From Gnetum montanum (taxonomy: Eukaryota > Streptophyta > Gnetopsida > Gnetales > Gnetaceae): a stretch of DNA of 64,000 nucleotides. The DNA lies in the NCBI GenBank assembly GCA_015680685.1, contig MNCI01033431.1:12144-76143 (forward strand), read 5' to 3'. The notes beneath the pieces are model-generated. The model was given only the letters and a program-made list of their open reading frames with translations. It did no database searches and had not been told where the DNA came from. The position numbers were made by a program, and so were the translations under genes. Of this stretch, positions 1 to 9,236 are shown one piece after another (within the stretch, counting starts at the first letter, position 1; each line of letters starts with the position of its first letter).

Positions 1-1241
1 TAAAATGTCATCCTTGGAGGTGAAGATATTGTCTTCGACTTGAATAGCTGGAATTTTATGGGACGGGTTCCCCCCTTTGAGTAGACGAAAAAAGCTAGTA
101 GTAGCTTGGTCACCCATGTGAAGCCAAGAGAGACGAGCACGAAGATGAGCACCTCTAGCTTCATAGTGATCCATGATACGTAGGTTCTCTTTGGCATGTT
201 TCAAAGGACTAAAGTGAGCCTCAGTAGCCTACTCTTTATTGATAGTATTTTGAAGAAGGGAGATTTCCTTATGAAGGTTGGACTTGTGAGAACTTAGTCG
301 TGAAGCCACCAGTTTACCCGCATGTTTGGAAAACCGTTGGAGGCGGATACAAGCATTATTCCACCAATCAATCCAACCATCTTCACCAAGGGGGTTAGGA
401 TGCACATTCCAAATTTGCATCAATAGAGAGCAAAGGGAGGAACTCTGAAGAAAGGCAGTGTTAAAGATATAAAGATCGTTAGAAGAGTAGGAGTTCCCAA
501 AGTGGGAAAGAGACCAATGAATAGGATAATGATCAGACAAGCCTGGGTATAATCTGCTTGGATAGGGGCACCGTTGGTAGAAGTAAAATGAATAAGGGGA
601 TTAGTAGATAGATAAACCCGATCCAACCGAGAAGAGATGTAGGAAGCACCATGTCTAGCATTACTCCAAGTGCACCAATTAGAGGTACTAGACGAGGAAT
701 AGTTTTCATTAGCTTCGTGCAACTTTAATTGGCGTTTCAACGAGAGCCACTAAGAAAGCTCCCTGTTATCTAAACCACCCCTTTGCCCTCCAATTTTATC
801 CTTAGGATGCTCAATCATGTTAAAGTCCCCTGCAATAATCCAGTTAGCTTTGGGTAAGTTGTGACTGAGCCAATTCCACAAGAGCTTCCGATCAGTTGAG
901 TGACAAGGAGCATAAATGGAGACAATCCCTAAGATCTCATTAGCGTACCGTAATCGAAGCCAACTACAATGCCCTAAAGTGTCGCAACCGTGATCAAGAA
1001 CAGACTCCTGCCACTTATTGTGGAGAAAAATTATCGCCCCCCCTTTACCATGTTCATGGTGAGTAGGAACATAAGAACTATTGGGAAAAATGCTCTGGCA
1101 ACAAATTTGAAGATTAAATCCTTGGATTTTAACTTCTTGAAGACAAACAACGTCAAAGGAATGTCTCCGAATATAGTCACGAACTATATATCGTCGACGA
1201 GGGTCTGAAAGGCCCCTAACATTCCATGAACAACACTTCAT
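1..1241 (-). pseudogene. LINE ORF2, endonuclease domain, broken and partial
   Basis: ORF2 starts with MKCCSWNVRGL at 1241, the first strand of the L1 apurinic/apyrimidinic-like endonuclease that nicks target DNA. Visible catalytic motifs in order are WNVRGL (Asn), CLQEVKI (Glu), AGDFNM (Asp/Asn) and, in a shifted frame near 540, SDHYPI (Asp/His). An in-frame TAG at 748-750 interrupts the protein just after the GDFN region. A frameshift lies roughly between 575 and 545, and another TAG occurs at 229-231. The frame then continues to the window edge with linker-like sequence (SWLHMGDQATTSFFR, the usual pre-RT region of plant LINEs). RT is outside the window. The copy is inactive as read, but all four endonuclease motif classes are present. 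Confidence 0.82.
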
Positions 1242-2431
1242 TGGGTTTGTGTAGAAGAAGGAGGATCCTCCTCAACCACCAAGGCCTTAAAAGAATTCCT
1301 GGATTCAAAGTTGTTAACTAGAGGACGTCGAGCACTTGGTCTTTTGTTAAAGGACTGGCTAGCACTAGTCGATGATCGGTGCCCTTTAGGGAAGGCACTA
1401 AAGATAGGGTTATCACGTGTGACTGAGGCATAAGATTTCCGGGTAACACGCTCCCAGCCACTAGTAGCATCTTTTGGGGCCCCTTCCTGATTAAGAGGAG
1501 TCTTAGTAACATTAGTATCATCGGTTCTCATATCATCCACATCGGACACCTTAGAATCCGAAGAAGGAGGTTTAGTTGATTGATCCTCGACATTATCCTT
1601 GCCTATGTCCTGAGATATGTTGTGAGATTTTAGTTCTTCACTAACTTGTTCTGCTAAAATTCGCTCAGCTTCAAGCTTGGCCAGTAACTTCGGGCATTGA
1701 GCTTTACGGTGGTTCGGATCGAGGCAGTAATAACAACTGTTGGGAAGTGTAAGATATGAGATTTTCTGAACAAAGGTCTTTCCTTTTACATTAACTTCTA
1801 GTGAATCAGGACGTGGCTTTTGCATATCGATTTTGACGCACACTCGTCGAGTGGGTCGTGGACGGAAGCCTGAAAAGCTCTCCATTCCGATGACTTCCCC
1901 AACTTGTGCAGCAAGGATATCAACATGGGGAGAAAAATGAGGAGGGAGTCCTGGAAATTCGATCCAAACCGGCAAAATACTTTTGCTAGCTTTTGCAGGA
2001 TCGAAATCCTCCTTCCAGGGTTGAAGGACTAAAAAAGAGCCATAAACATCCCAAATAGACTGTTGTTTCACGAACTCTGCCATAGCCTTAGTTTCAAAAG
2101 CAAACAGAAAAAAGCCTTTTGTGAGATTGGAAGCTAAGGTTATTCTAATATTACGGGGTTCCCAAAATTTTTTAACCCAATCTTGGAACACCGAGGCAGG
2201 AGGAATCCTACCAGTGAAGAAGCCAATTGTGTATAGGTGAGTAAATGTTTGTACGGTTTGGTCAAAGATGTCTTCCGGAAAATCAAAACGTAAAACAGAA
2301 TCATTTGCATCCATATTGGTTGAGTTGTCAATAGGCTGTGAGTCAATGTTAATATTGGAGGATTCCATTATTTTACGTTTTTTTCCTCCAACATCAACAT
2401 CAGAGCAAGAAGACAAAGCGGATTGGGTCAT
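1238..2431 (-). CDS. LINE ORF1 protein, DUF4283-like with CCHC zinc knuckle
   Basis: An uninterrupted 397-residue frame starts at MTQSALSS. ORF1 proteins of plant LINEs bind the element RNA and form the ribonucleoprotein used in target-primed reverse transcription. Residues about 60-200 resemble the DUF4283 domain of plant LINE and gag-like proteins, including a stretch around VWIEFPGLPPHF. A zinc knuckle follows at about residues 233-247 (CYYCLDPNHRKAQC; C-x2-C-x4-H-x4-C). The C-terminal 150 residues are Ser/Asp/Lys-rich and low complexity, as expected for a disordered tail. The stop overlaps the ORF2 start in a TCAT (ATGA on the coding strand) at 1238-1241. Family assignment is from recognition of these motifs. 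The start is the first Met of the long frame. Confidence 0.85.
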   Translation of the reverse strand: MTQSALSSCSDVDVGGKKRKIMESSNINIDSQPIDNSTNMDANDSVLRFDFPEDIFDQTVQTFTHLYTIGFFTGRIPPASVFQDWVKKFWEPRNIRITLASNLTKGFFLFAFETKAMAEFVKQQSIWDVYGSFLVLQPWKEDFDPAKASKSILPVWIEFPGLPPHFSPHVDILAAQVGEVIGMESFSGFRPRPTRRVCVKIDMQKPRPDSLEVNVKGKTFVQKISYLTLPNSCYYCLDPNHRKAQCPKLLAKLEAERILAEQVSEELKSHNISQDIGKDNVEDQSTKPPSSDSKVSDVDDMRTDDTNVTKTPLNQEGAPKDATSGWERVTRKSYASVTRDNPIFSAFPKGHRSSTSASQSFNKRPSARRPLVNNFESRNSFKALVVEEDPPSSTQTQ

Positions 2432-2958
2432 GCAGACCCGTTGAGCCTAAACCTAGCCAATTCAGAAAAGCAAAAAGAAAATATGAAAAAACCAAACAGA
2501 ACACAATGGAACAAACTCACCAGGTTTATTAACGGATGATAATTTTAGGCAACGCACGCGTGATGATCGCAACCACCTTTGGAGTCCTTCAACGTGCCCC
2601 GCCGGAACAATGCATGTCATTTTCAGAAACTCTAATATGGAACGATCGAATTCTCCCCTGATCTGATCTACAATGCCACACGTCGAAGCAGAGACTCGTT
2701 ACCAGGAATGCAATCTACAGAGATAAACATCCGCAGAGATAAACATCGGCGATCACGAACAGGAATCCTCCAGGTCCGCCACAATTCTACGCGTCTATGT
2801 CCGCTGTGCTGTCGATTTCCTGGCTCTTTGCAACAGCAATCAAGACTACTAGGACGTTTTTCGGTAGCCCGAAACACTCACGTAAACCTAATCAAATCTT
2901 TGTCTGTACTAACAATATGTAGAGTTGTCTGCAATGATCTGAGAAAACTTGTTTCCAT
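2432..2958 (-). other. LINE 5' leader
   Basis: About 500 bases upstream of ORF1 hold no convincing reading frame. They are more GC-rich than the flanking DNA, as LINE 5' UTRs with an internal promoter often are. Near 2721-2750 the phrase AGAGATAAACATC occurs twice about 18 bases apart. The outer boundary is inferred only from the start of the A/B repeat. Confidence 0.5.
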
Positions 2959-3275
2959 AGATACAAATATTGACAATGAACTAGAAAAGAATTGTTAAAT
3001 ACATATTCAATATCAAAAAATTTAAACTAAACATAAAAAGAAATATAAAAAGAAAAGGAAACATAATGAATAGGGGATGTTACGTAAGGAAACATCTTTA
3101 CAAACAACTGACCTTACAAACAACTAATCCCACACAAAGGAGGAGGGATACAATTTGGAGATCTACTAGTCACTAAGAATCAATTAAAAACAGGGGCAAA
3201 TAAGAGTGGTAGAAAATTGGATGAAGCAGAAAAACCCAAAATTCTCCATAATAGTAAGATTCATTGAAGTAGCGT

Positions 3276-3747
3276 TGTGTCTTCCGCATTCAAATGGATC
3301 CATTTTACCATAGCTTTGTAATAAATGATATCCTTATTGTAATAAAATTTGAAAAGACAAGTAATTACTTACTTGAAAAGGACAAGTTGTAATTAGACAC
3401 AAAGCAGTAGTTTGTAATAATTTGCATCTTTTCTGGAGTTTGACGTAAGGTATTTGTACCCAGAAATTAAAGAACATGTCAATATGGAGTTGCACAATCA
3501 ATAAAGTAAAGGCGAGTAAAGATGTCAAATAAAGCAGAACAAGAAAGTGACTAGCCATCCCTTTTGTTTAGTTACAAATCTAACCATGGTGGAAGTGTTG
3601 GATTACCTCTAAAATATAGATGCTAAAGAATTAATAAAGCATTCTTTTCATATTCTTTTGCATTTTCTTGGTTACATTCTTTATGCATAATATCGAATGT
3701 TACATATATTTGATGTTTGTCACGATATCTAAGAATGGGATGTCACA
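3276..3747 (+). repeat. E0-A 5' LTR
   Basis: It begins TGTGTCTTCC and ends GGGATGTCACA, directly before a primer-site-like sequence. It aligns by eye to 28361-28669 and to the 3' LTR at 31115-31633, sharing the TTTGTAA(T/C)AAATGAT block, the AAGGTATTT block and the CATCCCTTTTG block. The start is inferred from alignment with TGTGATATCCCC of the 3' LTR. Confidence 0.6.
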
Positions 3748-3748
3748 A

Positions 3749-3764
3749 TTGGTATTGAAGTAAA
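3749..3764 (+). promoter_or_regulatory. E0-A primer binding site, initiator-tRNA-Met type
   Basis: TTGGTATTGAAGTAAA follows the LTR end by one base. It resembles the common plant site TTGGTATCAGAGC, complementary to the 3' end of initiator tRNA-Met, with a few substitutions. Confidence 0.5.
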
Positions 3765-6077
3765 TCATGACCCATGAGCCAATAAGAATCAAGGGCTAAC
3801 TACAATCTAAGATGAACAATGAGTCACAAACTAGGGAGAATCACAAACCATTGCTGGATGTGCATCATGTCCATGTAACCAAAAAGGTTCCTTTCCAGCA
3901 ACTTTCATGGATGAACCATAGAAGCTACCAAGTCATTTATGTGTCAACCAAGTAATGCCAAATTAGCAAAATATGTCATTTAAGTCTTCCAAAACTATAA
4001 AAATTGAACTTGGTAATTTTTGGCCAAAGGCATGTCCAATGTGCAGTATTCTTCAAGACATACTCTTCAAGACAATTCTAACACTATAAATTTCATCTTA
4101 AACAAAGTTGTGGTTCAGGAGATATAGCCATTAGGAGTTTCTCATAGAGAGTGCATTAAATAAAATTAAAATGTAAACAAAATTAATGTTTTAAATTAAA
4201 ATTAATTTTAAAAATTAAAGCAAGGTGTCAAACCCATGACCTACAAGTACCAAGCCCAAAATTTAATCCTTATTCCACTAGCAACCAACCCAACTTGCTT
4301 AGGTGTGCTTAATCAACTAATGAAATTCATATATAGGTTAAAATATAAAAACTTTTAACACTTAAAAAAAAGACCTTAGGGATTTCGGCGACCGTGCAGC
4401 ATGGTACAACCCAACTGCTGCAAAGTGCAACCCAGCCACGCCACGAGGTAGTAAGGCCACCCCAAGCCCAACCGTGGAGCATCGCAACAAGGCTTGAGCG
4501 TCACACATGGCAACTAGCCCAGACCACATCCAAGGCCGCACAACACAAGTCTTTTGGCGAGCTATCAGCGCCAGTAGCTATAGCTAAAACGTGTCATCCT
4601 CCTCCATCCCTGCAAGTCCAAGTCGTCATTTTTGCCTTCCGTAGGCTGCACCTATCTCCCACCTTTGGTCATCAGTGACCAAGCACGGCGTGTGCCCTCC
4701 TATGCCATTGTCGCTGTCCCTGCTTACTCTGACAGCACCCATGGCGCCTGCAGTTTGGTGTCGTGCCTAGCAGCCACACAACCCATGTCTACATACACTG
4801 TGAACACCATAGGCCCCTACTGGCCAATGGTCAAGATCACCGCAACTCCCTGTCGGCTAGCAACAAAAATGGCCGTAGGCCCCTACTAGCTAGTGGTTGT
4901 CTACACCATAGGTCATGACCGTCTATTGGGAAAAAATCTGGCAACTATAGGAAAAAAAGGTCCGTCAACTGATTGCAAAAAGTGGTTCATCCATAGAAAA
5001 ATTTTGAATTTTAAAATCCAAATTTAAATTATCAATTATGGTCAACTTGATAGGTTGGCAGTGCAAGAATTGAGAATTCTATAATTAAGCATACTAGTCT
5101 TAGAGTAGTATTGGGATGAGTGACCTCTCGAGAAGTCTTAAAATTCATGCCCAAATGCTCAACTTAGAAAGCCCATAACGTTTGATCTTGAAAGCCTTTT
5201 TCAATGAACAAAGAGTGAGTCCTAGCAAATTTCACCTTTTCAAATATAATGGTGAAGTCAAATCTACCCAATGTAGCTCTAAAACTTGGTTTTTAATCTT
5301 TGCCCTTAAATTGTGCTCGAAGAGCCTCAGTTAGATTTAGCATAACTCATGCATTTTATGTTCATTTTTAACATATGAATAGTTGTTTCTAACATCTTTC
5401 AACCTTTTGAATCCAATGGTGATATCCAACTAGTTATTTGAGAAAGTAATAATTAGACAATAATTCACATCGTGCCTTATTAGGCCCATAAACTAGATCA
5501 ACTAACTTGATCTAGCAATCTAATGGTTAAGACTAAAGAATCTAATATTTTTGGCTATCTTAGACATTTGGATTAAGTGGTTAGGTTATGCTATAATTAG
5601 ACTTAGCCCACTAACCTCTAGTGTGTCATTAATAACATTGCCAAAGTTCGTGTCCTAAGGGAAATAGAAAGGTCATTGAGAGTGTAGAAAATGTTTGTTG
5701 GCCCAACAAATCAAGCAGTTAGAGAAGCAATTGGAAAACTAGAAAATGGCAAGAAAGATTTATACCAATCTAGCTTGCAACCAAATCATTTGACAACAAA
5801 CATCAACCATCATGAAAATTTATAACCTTGTCCTGACAAGGTATATGATACATGTGAGAAGAAATGAACCAAGAGCAAATCCAAGTATAAGCATGAAGGT
5901 CATAACATACAATGTTTTTGCAAGGTCCCAAACCAATGAAAGATGGCACCTACGATGTTCACCTTGGGCCTTAGACTAGCATGAGCGTCGATACCCATGT
6001 ATATTTAGACTAGCATGAGGAAGAAAGAATGATCAAGATTCCAAAGAAGTCACATAGCCTTAGCATTAGTACTTAAA
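3765..6077 (+). other. E0-A internal region without recognisable coding
   Basis: The stretch about 4380-4920 is GC-richer than its surroundings and has short open frames (4394-4678, 4632-4889) with Pro/His/Gln-rich, unrecognisable products. The remainder is AT-rich and broken. Unit B lacks the part from about 3570 to 4772: its LTR (TTTGTTTAG) is joined directly to CCACATAACCC. From there both copies run in parallel. I see no gag, protease or RT motif. Confidence 0.5.
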
Positions 6078-6293
6078 ATGCAATCATCAGGAAGATGTGT
6101 ATGTATGGTCAACACACCTTTAATCATTAATCCAACATATCTAGATGTTAGACTTTGTCATGTATTTTACTTGATTAACCGAATCAAGAAAAGTTTAAAG
6201 TATAAGCTATTCCTAAATAGTATCATTCACCTATGTGAAGACTTTAATGCAAAAGCTATTAATGGAGTTCATCAAATCTAAAAATATGAAAGA

Positions 6294-6542
6294 GTGAAAG
6301 AGCCTTTGAAAGAGGAACCTAATTTGAAGAAGATGTTTCCATCAGTTCATCATATCATTTCATTGGCCAATGCATACTCTGCCTATTTCAAATCCTCAGT
6401 AGATAAGTTGAATCGCAAAATACAAGAACAAATAATGCTAATGGATCATATTCATCAAGAACCACAATTCACCAATTATGTTATCATGATTACTGAAGAT
6501 GAGTTAACATCTTTCTTTATTGAGACTTTAGATTACATTTAG
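6294..6542 (+). pseudogene. Conserved short frame of unknown function in E0-A
   Basis: An 82-residue frame beginning MKEPLKEEPNLKK and ending before TAG is conserved with few changes in unit B at 30242-30490. It contains a helical, charged segment (VDKLNRKIQEQIMLMDHI) and an acidic end (MITEDELTSFFIETLDYI). Upstream, 6078-6281 (MQSSGRCVCMVNTPL) is also shared and separated only by a stop and a short shift. Downstream the reading continues with PKEEVEEQD before a stop. I do not recognise the family. It lies in the 3' half of E0 and may be a remnant of its protein or of a captured exon. Confidence 0.4.
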
Positions 6543-7133
6543 TATGATACCCAATTCTTCCAAGTTACTAAGCTATTAGAGTTAATTCCTAAGGAAGAAG
6601 TTGAGGAGCAAGATTGAGTCCTACCATCCCAAACTAGCCCATTCAACTATATCGTCCTTATTGCAGAAGTACAACTACATTTCTTGATCCCAAAGATTGA
6701 TAAAAATTAGGGAGTTTCTTAACTTTACTTCTACTTCTTATTTCTTATTATTCTTTCTCTTTATTTATTTAATTTATATGTCTAATTTAGGCAATTAAAA
6801 TATTTTGGTAATACAAGTGGGAAAAGGATTTGTTCTACCTTCACTTAGATAACTAGATATGTGTTACACTTTGTGTAAAGTTAGTTAGGATTGGTGATTA
6901 GTGGTTGGTAGACCTTTAATTCACTAATTTTCATGACCTAAAGATTAAGATGAGTTGTTGAAATAATATAATTTATTTTCCTCAAATATTTTTTTGATTT
7001 ATATTTCATATGCAGAATAAGCATAAGGACTTTAAAATATTCAACCCAATTTTAAAAGGAGAAAGTAAAGCATTAGAGCATTGGAGCATAAAGGGAATAT
7101 TAGAGCATATAGAAATGTCATCAACATGGATAT

Positions 7134-8072
7134 TGATGAATCATGGTTTGTCAGGTGCTATTATCGAATCCCTATTATCAGGTGCAAGATATCAGGTCTG
7201 ATGAGTTTGGATATCAGACCCTCGATATCAGACCCTTGATATTGAACCCCCGATATCGGGTACACGATATCGTAGCCTGACAAGTGATATCGGATATATG
7301 ATATCATAGTTCCCATGTGAGCCTATAAATACACAATTGGGCGCATGGGAAAGTAACAGGAAGTTAGTGTTAGAGTAGGATCCTTTTGTTAGTTTTTCCT
7401 CTCAAACCTTTCCCAAGTGCATGCCCGCAGTGTGATTATTGTAATTGTATGAAACCTTTATTCAAGTGTGATGTACTTGGAGACACACATGACAGGCAAT
7501 AAAGATCGAGATTACTTCATTATTACAGCATTCACTTAATTTTAATTGTTATTTATTGCTTTCATAATTAATATTTCTCTACCCTCATCTCCTATCCCTG
7601 TTAGTAAAAATGGAATGAGTACAAATTAATCACAAGCATTTAAGTGTGACTACTTGGTAATCCAGTAGCATACCTAGGACATGCACTTGGTAATCCCAGT
7701 GGTAGTGGTACATGAGGTTCAAGTTGTGTATGGATGATTAAGGAACGGATACTCATCACACTTAGGCTAGCTTAGATTCTCTCATTCTATTTCTTCGTAG
7801 TTAGATTCTTTCTCTCTCTCCTCCTTAGTTCAATTAAAGTTATTTTCCATTGCCTCTAGGAGTAGCACTAGTTTAGAATCACATCATACACCTCACTCTA
7901 AACTAAACCATACGTGACAACATAAATACTAGTCCAAGTGGGAAGACAACGAACTACGATCAACGAGTAACTATCTAGATACCACAACTAGCCCATTTGC
8001 GGAGTTCGACCAGATCGTGCATGAACACGTGTATTCATATGGTTGAGTGTAGGAGTACCTCACCACTCATCA
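7134..8072 (+). repeat. Solo LTR, family beta, with 5-bp target duplication
   Basis: The 939-bp sequence starts TGATGAATCATGG and ends CCACTCATCA. It is flanked by GATAT at 7129-7133 and 8073-8077. Unit B has the uninterrupted site (CATGGATATGTTTGAGG near 31074-31086), so this is a clean insertion reduced to one LTR. No primer site or gag follows. It has a TATAAATA box at 7324-7331 preceded by seven exact GATATC motifs between about 7185 and 7312. It closely resembles the E4 LTR at 50290-51141 on the other strand. Confidence 0.93.
7324..7331 (+). promoter_or_regulatory. TATA box of beta solo LTR
   Basis: TATAAATA lies about 190 bases into the LTR, just after the GATATC-rich part, where the U3 core promoter of these LTRs sits in every copy. 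Confidence 0.6.
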
Positions 8073-8111
8073 GATATGTTTGAGGATGAATGAAAACTAA
8101 GTGAGGTTGTC

Positions 8112-8360
8112 TGTGATATCCCCATTTCTAATTGGAGTTTTTCTGTACAAAGATGGTGTCGTTTTGTAACAAATGATGTATTTATTGTAATAAGACCCAA
8201 AAGGATAACAAGACCTGAAAGGGCACGTTGTAATAGTGGGCATGTCATGTGAGGTGATCTTTGGGAAATTGACCTAAGGTATTTATACTTTCAAATTAGA
8301 GGTCATGCCAACATGGAGTTGTGGAGCCAATAAAGGTAAGTTACAAGTGCCAAGTGAAGT
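8112..8360 (+). repeat. E0-A 3' LTR, truncated
   Basis: It begins TGTGATATCCCC and matches 31115-31370 of unit B, then stops near GCCAAGTGAAGT. There a deletion joins it to the interior of the E1 5' LTR. A G-rich stretch precedes it near 8091-8107, where the polypurine tract would be. Confidence 0.65.
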
Positions 8361-9081
8361 TACAAGTTAGAAGTCTTTCCCTCGAGTGCCTACAGCAGGA
8401 GTCATTAAGTGTACAAATCTTTATTCGAGCATTGTTGTACCTGAGCAAAACAGTGTGTGCGGCAATAAAGATGAGCTTTTTGATAAACCTTGTAGCACTT
8501 TGGATAGATTAGCTATTTTATTTAGGCATTTACTATTTTCAATTATTTATTAAATGCTTTCAATTAGTTATTAAATATTTCCTAGTTATTATGTTAATGA
8601 GTTAATTAAGTGAGATAGATTACACACATAAGTATGATTGCTTCAAGCATACCACATATTCACTTGGTAATCCTAGTAGCATTATTGCTTGATATGCCTA
8701 GTAGCATAGCACTTGGTCACCCAACAGTGGATATGTGGGTTCAAGACGTGTACAAAAAGTGGGATTGGATGCTTATGTTAGGATTAGTTAAATGCTAGTT
8801 AATTAGTTAATTTAGATTAGTTAATCAAATTCCTTTTATCTACATTTGAGCACTAACTTATAAAACACAAAATGATAAAAATCAAATGCCTCAGTTACAC
8901 TTAACCATACCAACAAACATCATAAGTGTAATTGGAAAGACAATGATTGACCTTAAGGTAAGACTTACTTCCTAAAGGACTAGTGCACAAGAAACGATAA
9001 AGTATACGGAGTTCGACTAGATCGCACATGAACATTTTGTGATTCATATGGTTAGGCATAGGGGTACCTCGTCACTCATCA
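8361..9081 (+). repeat. E1-A 5' LTR, start deleted
   Basis: It matches unit B from about 31972 to 32697, including AGGAGTCATT, the GAGCATTGTTGTACCTGAGC block, GCAATAAAGATGAGCTTT and the terminal CACTCATCA. The first roughly 200 bases, with TATA box and GATATC region, are missing because of the deletion that fused E0 to E1. Confidence 0.75.
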
Positions 9082-9082
9082 T

Positions 9083-9101
9083 TGGTGCCATTGCCAGGGA
9101 C
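9083..9101 (+). promoter_or_regulatory. E1-A primer binding site, tRNA-Asp type
   Basis: TGGTGCCATTGCCAGGGAC starts one base after the LTR. The plant tRNA-Asp site is TGGCGCCGTTGCCGGGGA, so three or four transitions separate them. tRNA-Asp priming is usual in Athila-type Ty3/gypsy elements. Confidence 0.75.
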
Positions 9102-9236
9102 TTTGTTTTTGGAACATGCATTATTTAGGTTCAACTGAATATCATTAATATCACTGTATGAACCTCAAGGTCAATCTCATTCCCACTATACATAGAGTTA
9201 TAAAAGCACACTAATAATTTTATTTTGTTTTGCAAA

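Larger units (their letters stand above)
1..2958 (-). mobile_element. L1-type plant LINE, 5' portion
   Basis: A non-LTR retrotransposon lies on the minus strand and runs off the left edge of the window. From right to left it has a GC-richer leader, an intact ORF1 and the endonuclease region of ORF2. The RT, the zinc-binding C-terminus and the 3' tail would lie outside the window. The order ORF1 (DUF4283-like domain plus CCHC knuckle) then ORF2 (apurinic-endonuclease fold) is typical of plant L1 elements. The 5' end is not fixed. I set it at 2958 because the segmental repeat shared with 27973 begins at 2959. With ORF1 open and ORF2 broken by few lesions, this is one of the younger elements here. 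Target duplications cannot be checked. Confidence 0.88.
3276..8360 (+). mobile_element. E0-A, old small LTR retrotransposon with iMet-type primer site
   Basis: The left LTR (3276-3747) and the right LTR fragment (from 8112) are diverged copies of one sequence. The complete right LTR is seen in unit B (31115-31633). LTRs start with TGTG and end with GTCACA. The interior holds no recognisable gag or pol, only a short conserved frame at 6294-6542. Without the solo LTR inserted at 7134 the interior is about 3.4 kb, so this looks like a non-autonomous element. The G-rich run before the right LTR (AAGTGGGGTAG in copy B) and the TGTGATATCCCC start suggest a Ty3/gypsy chromovirus relative, but copia cannot be excluded. 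I see no convincing target duplication. Confidence 0.6.

Noticed and set aside
990-1208. Plus-strand frame opposite the LINE endonuclease
   Set aside because: Antisense shadow of ORF2, no independent features.
4394-4889. Two open frames of 94 and 85 codons in the GC-richer part of E0-A
   Set aside because: Biased Pro/His/Gln composition, overlapping frames, no recognisable motif, and most of the region is absent from unit B. Open because of base composition.
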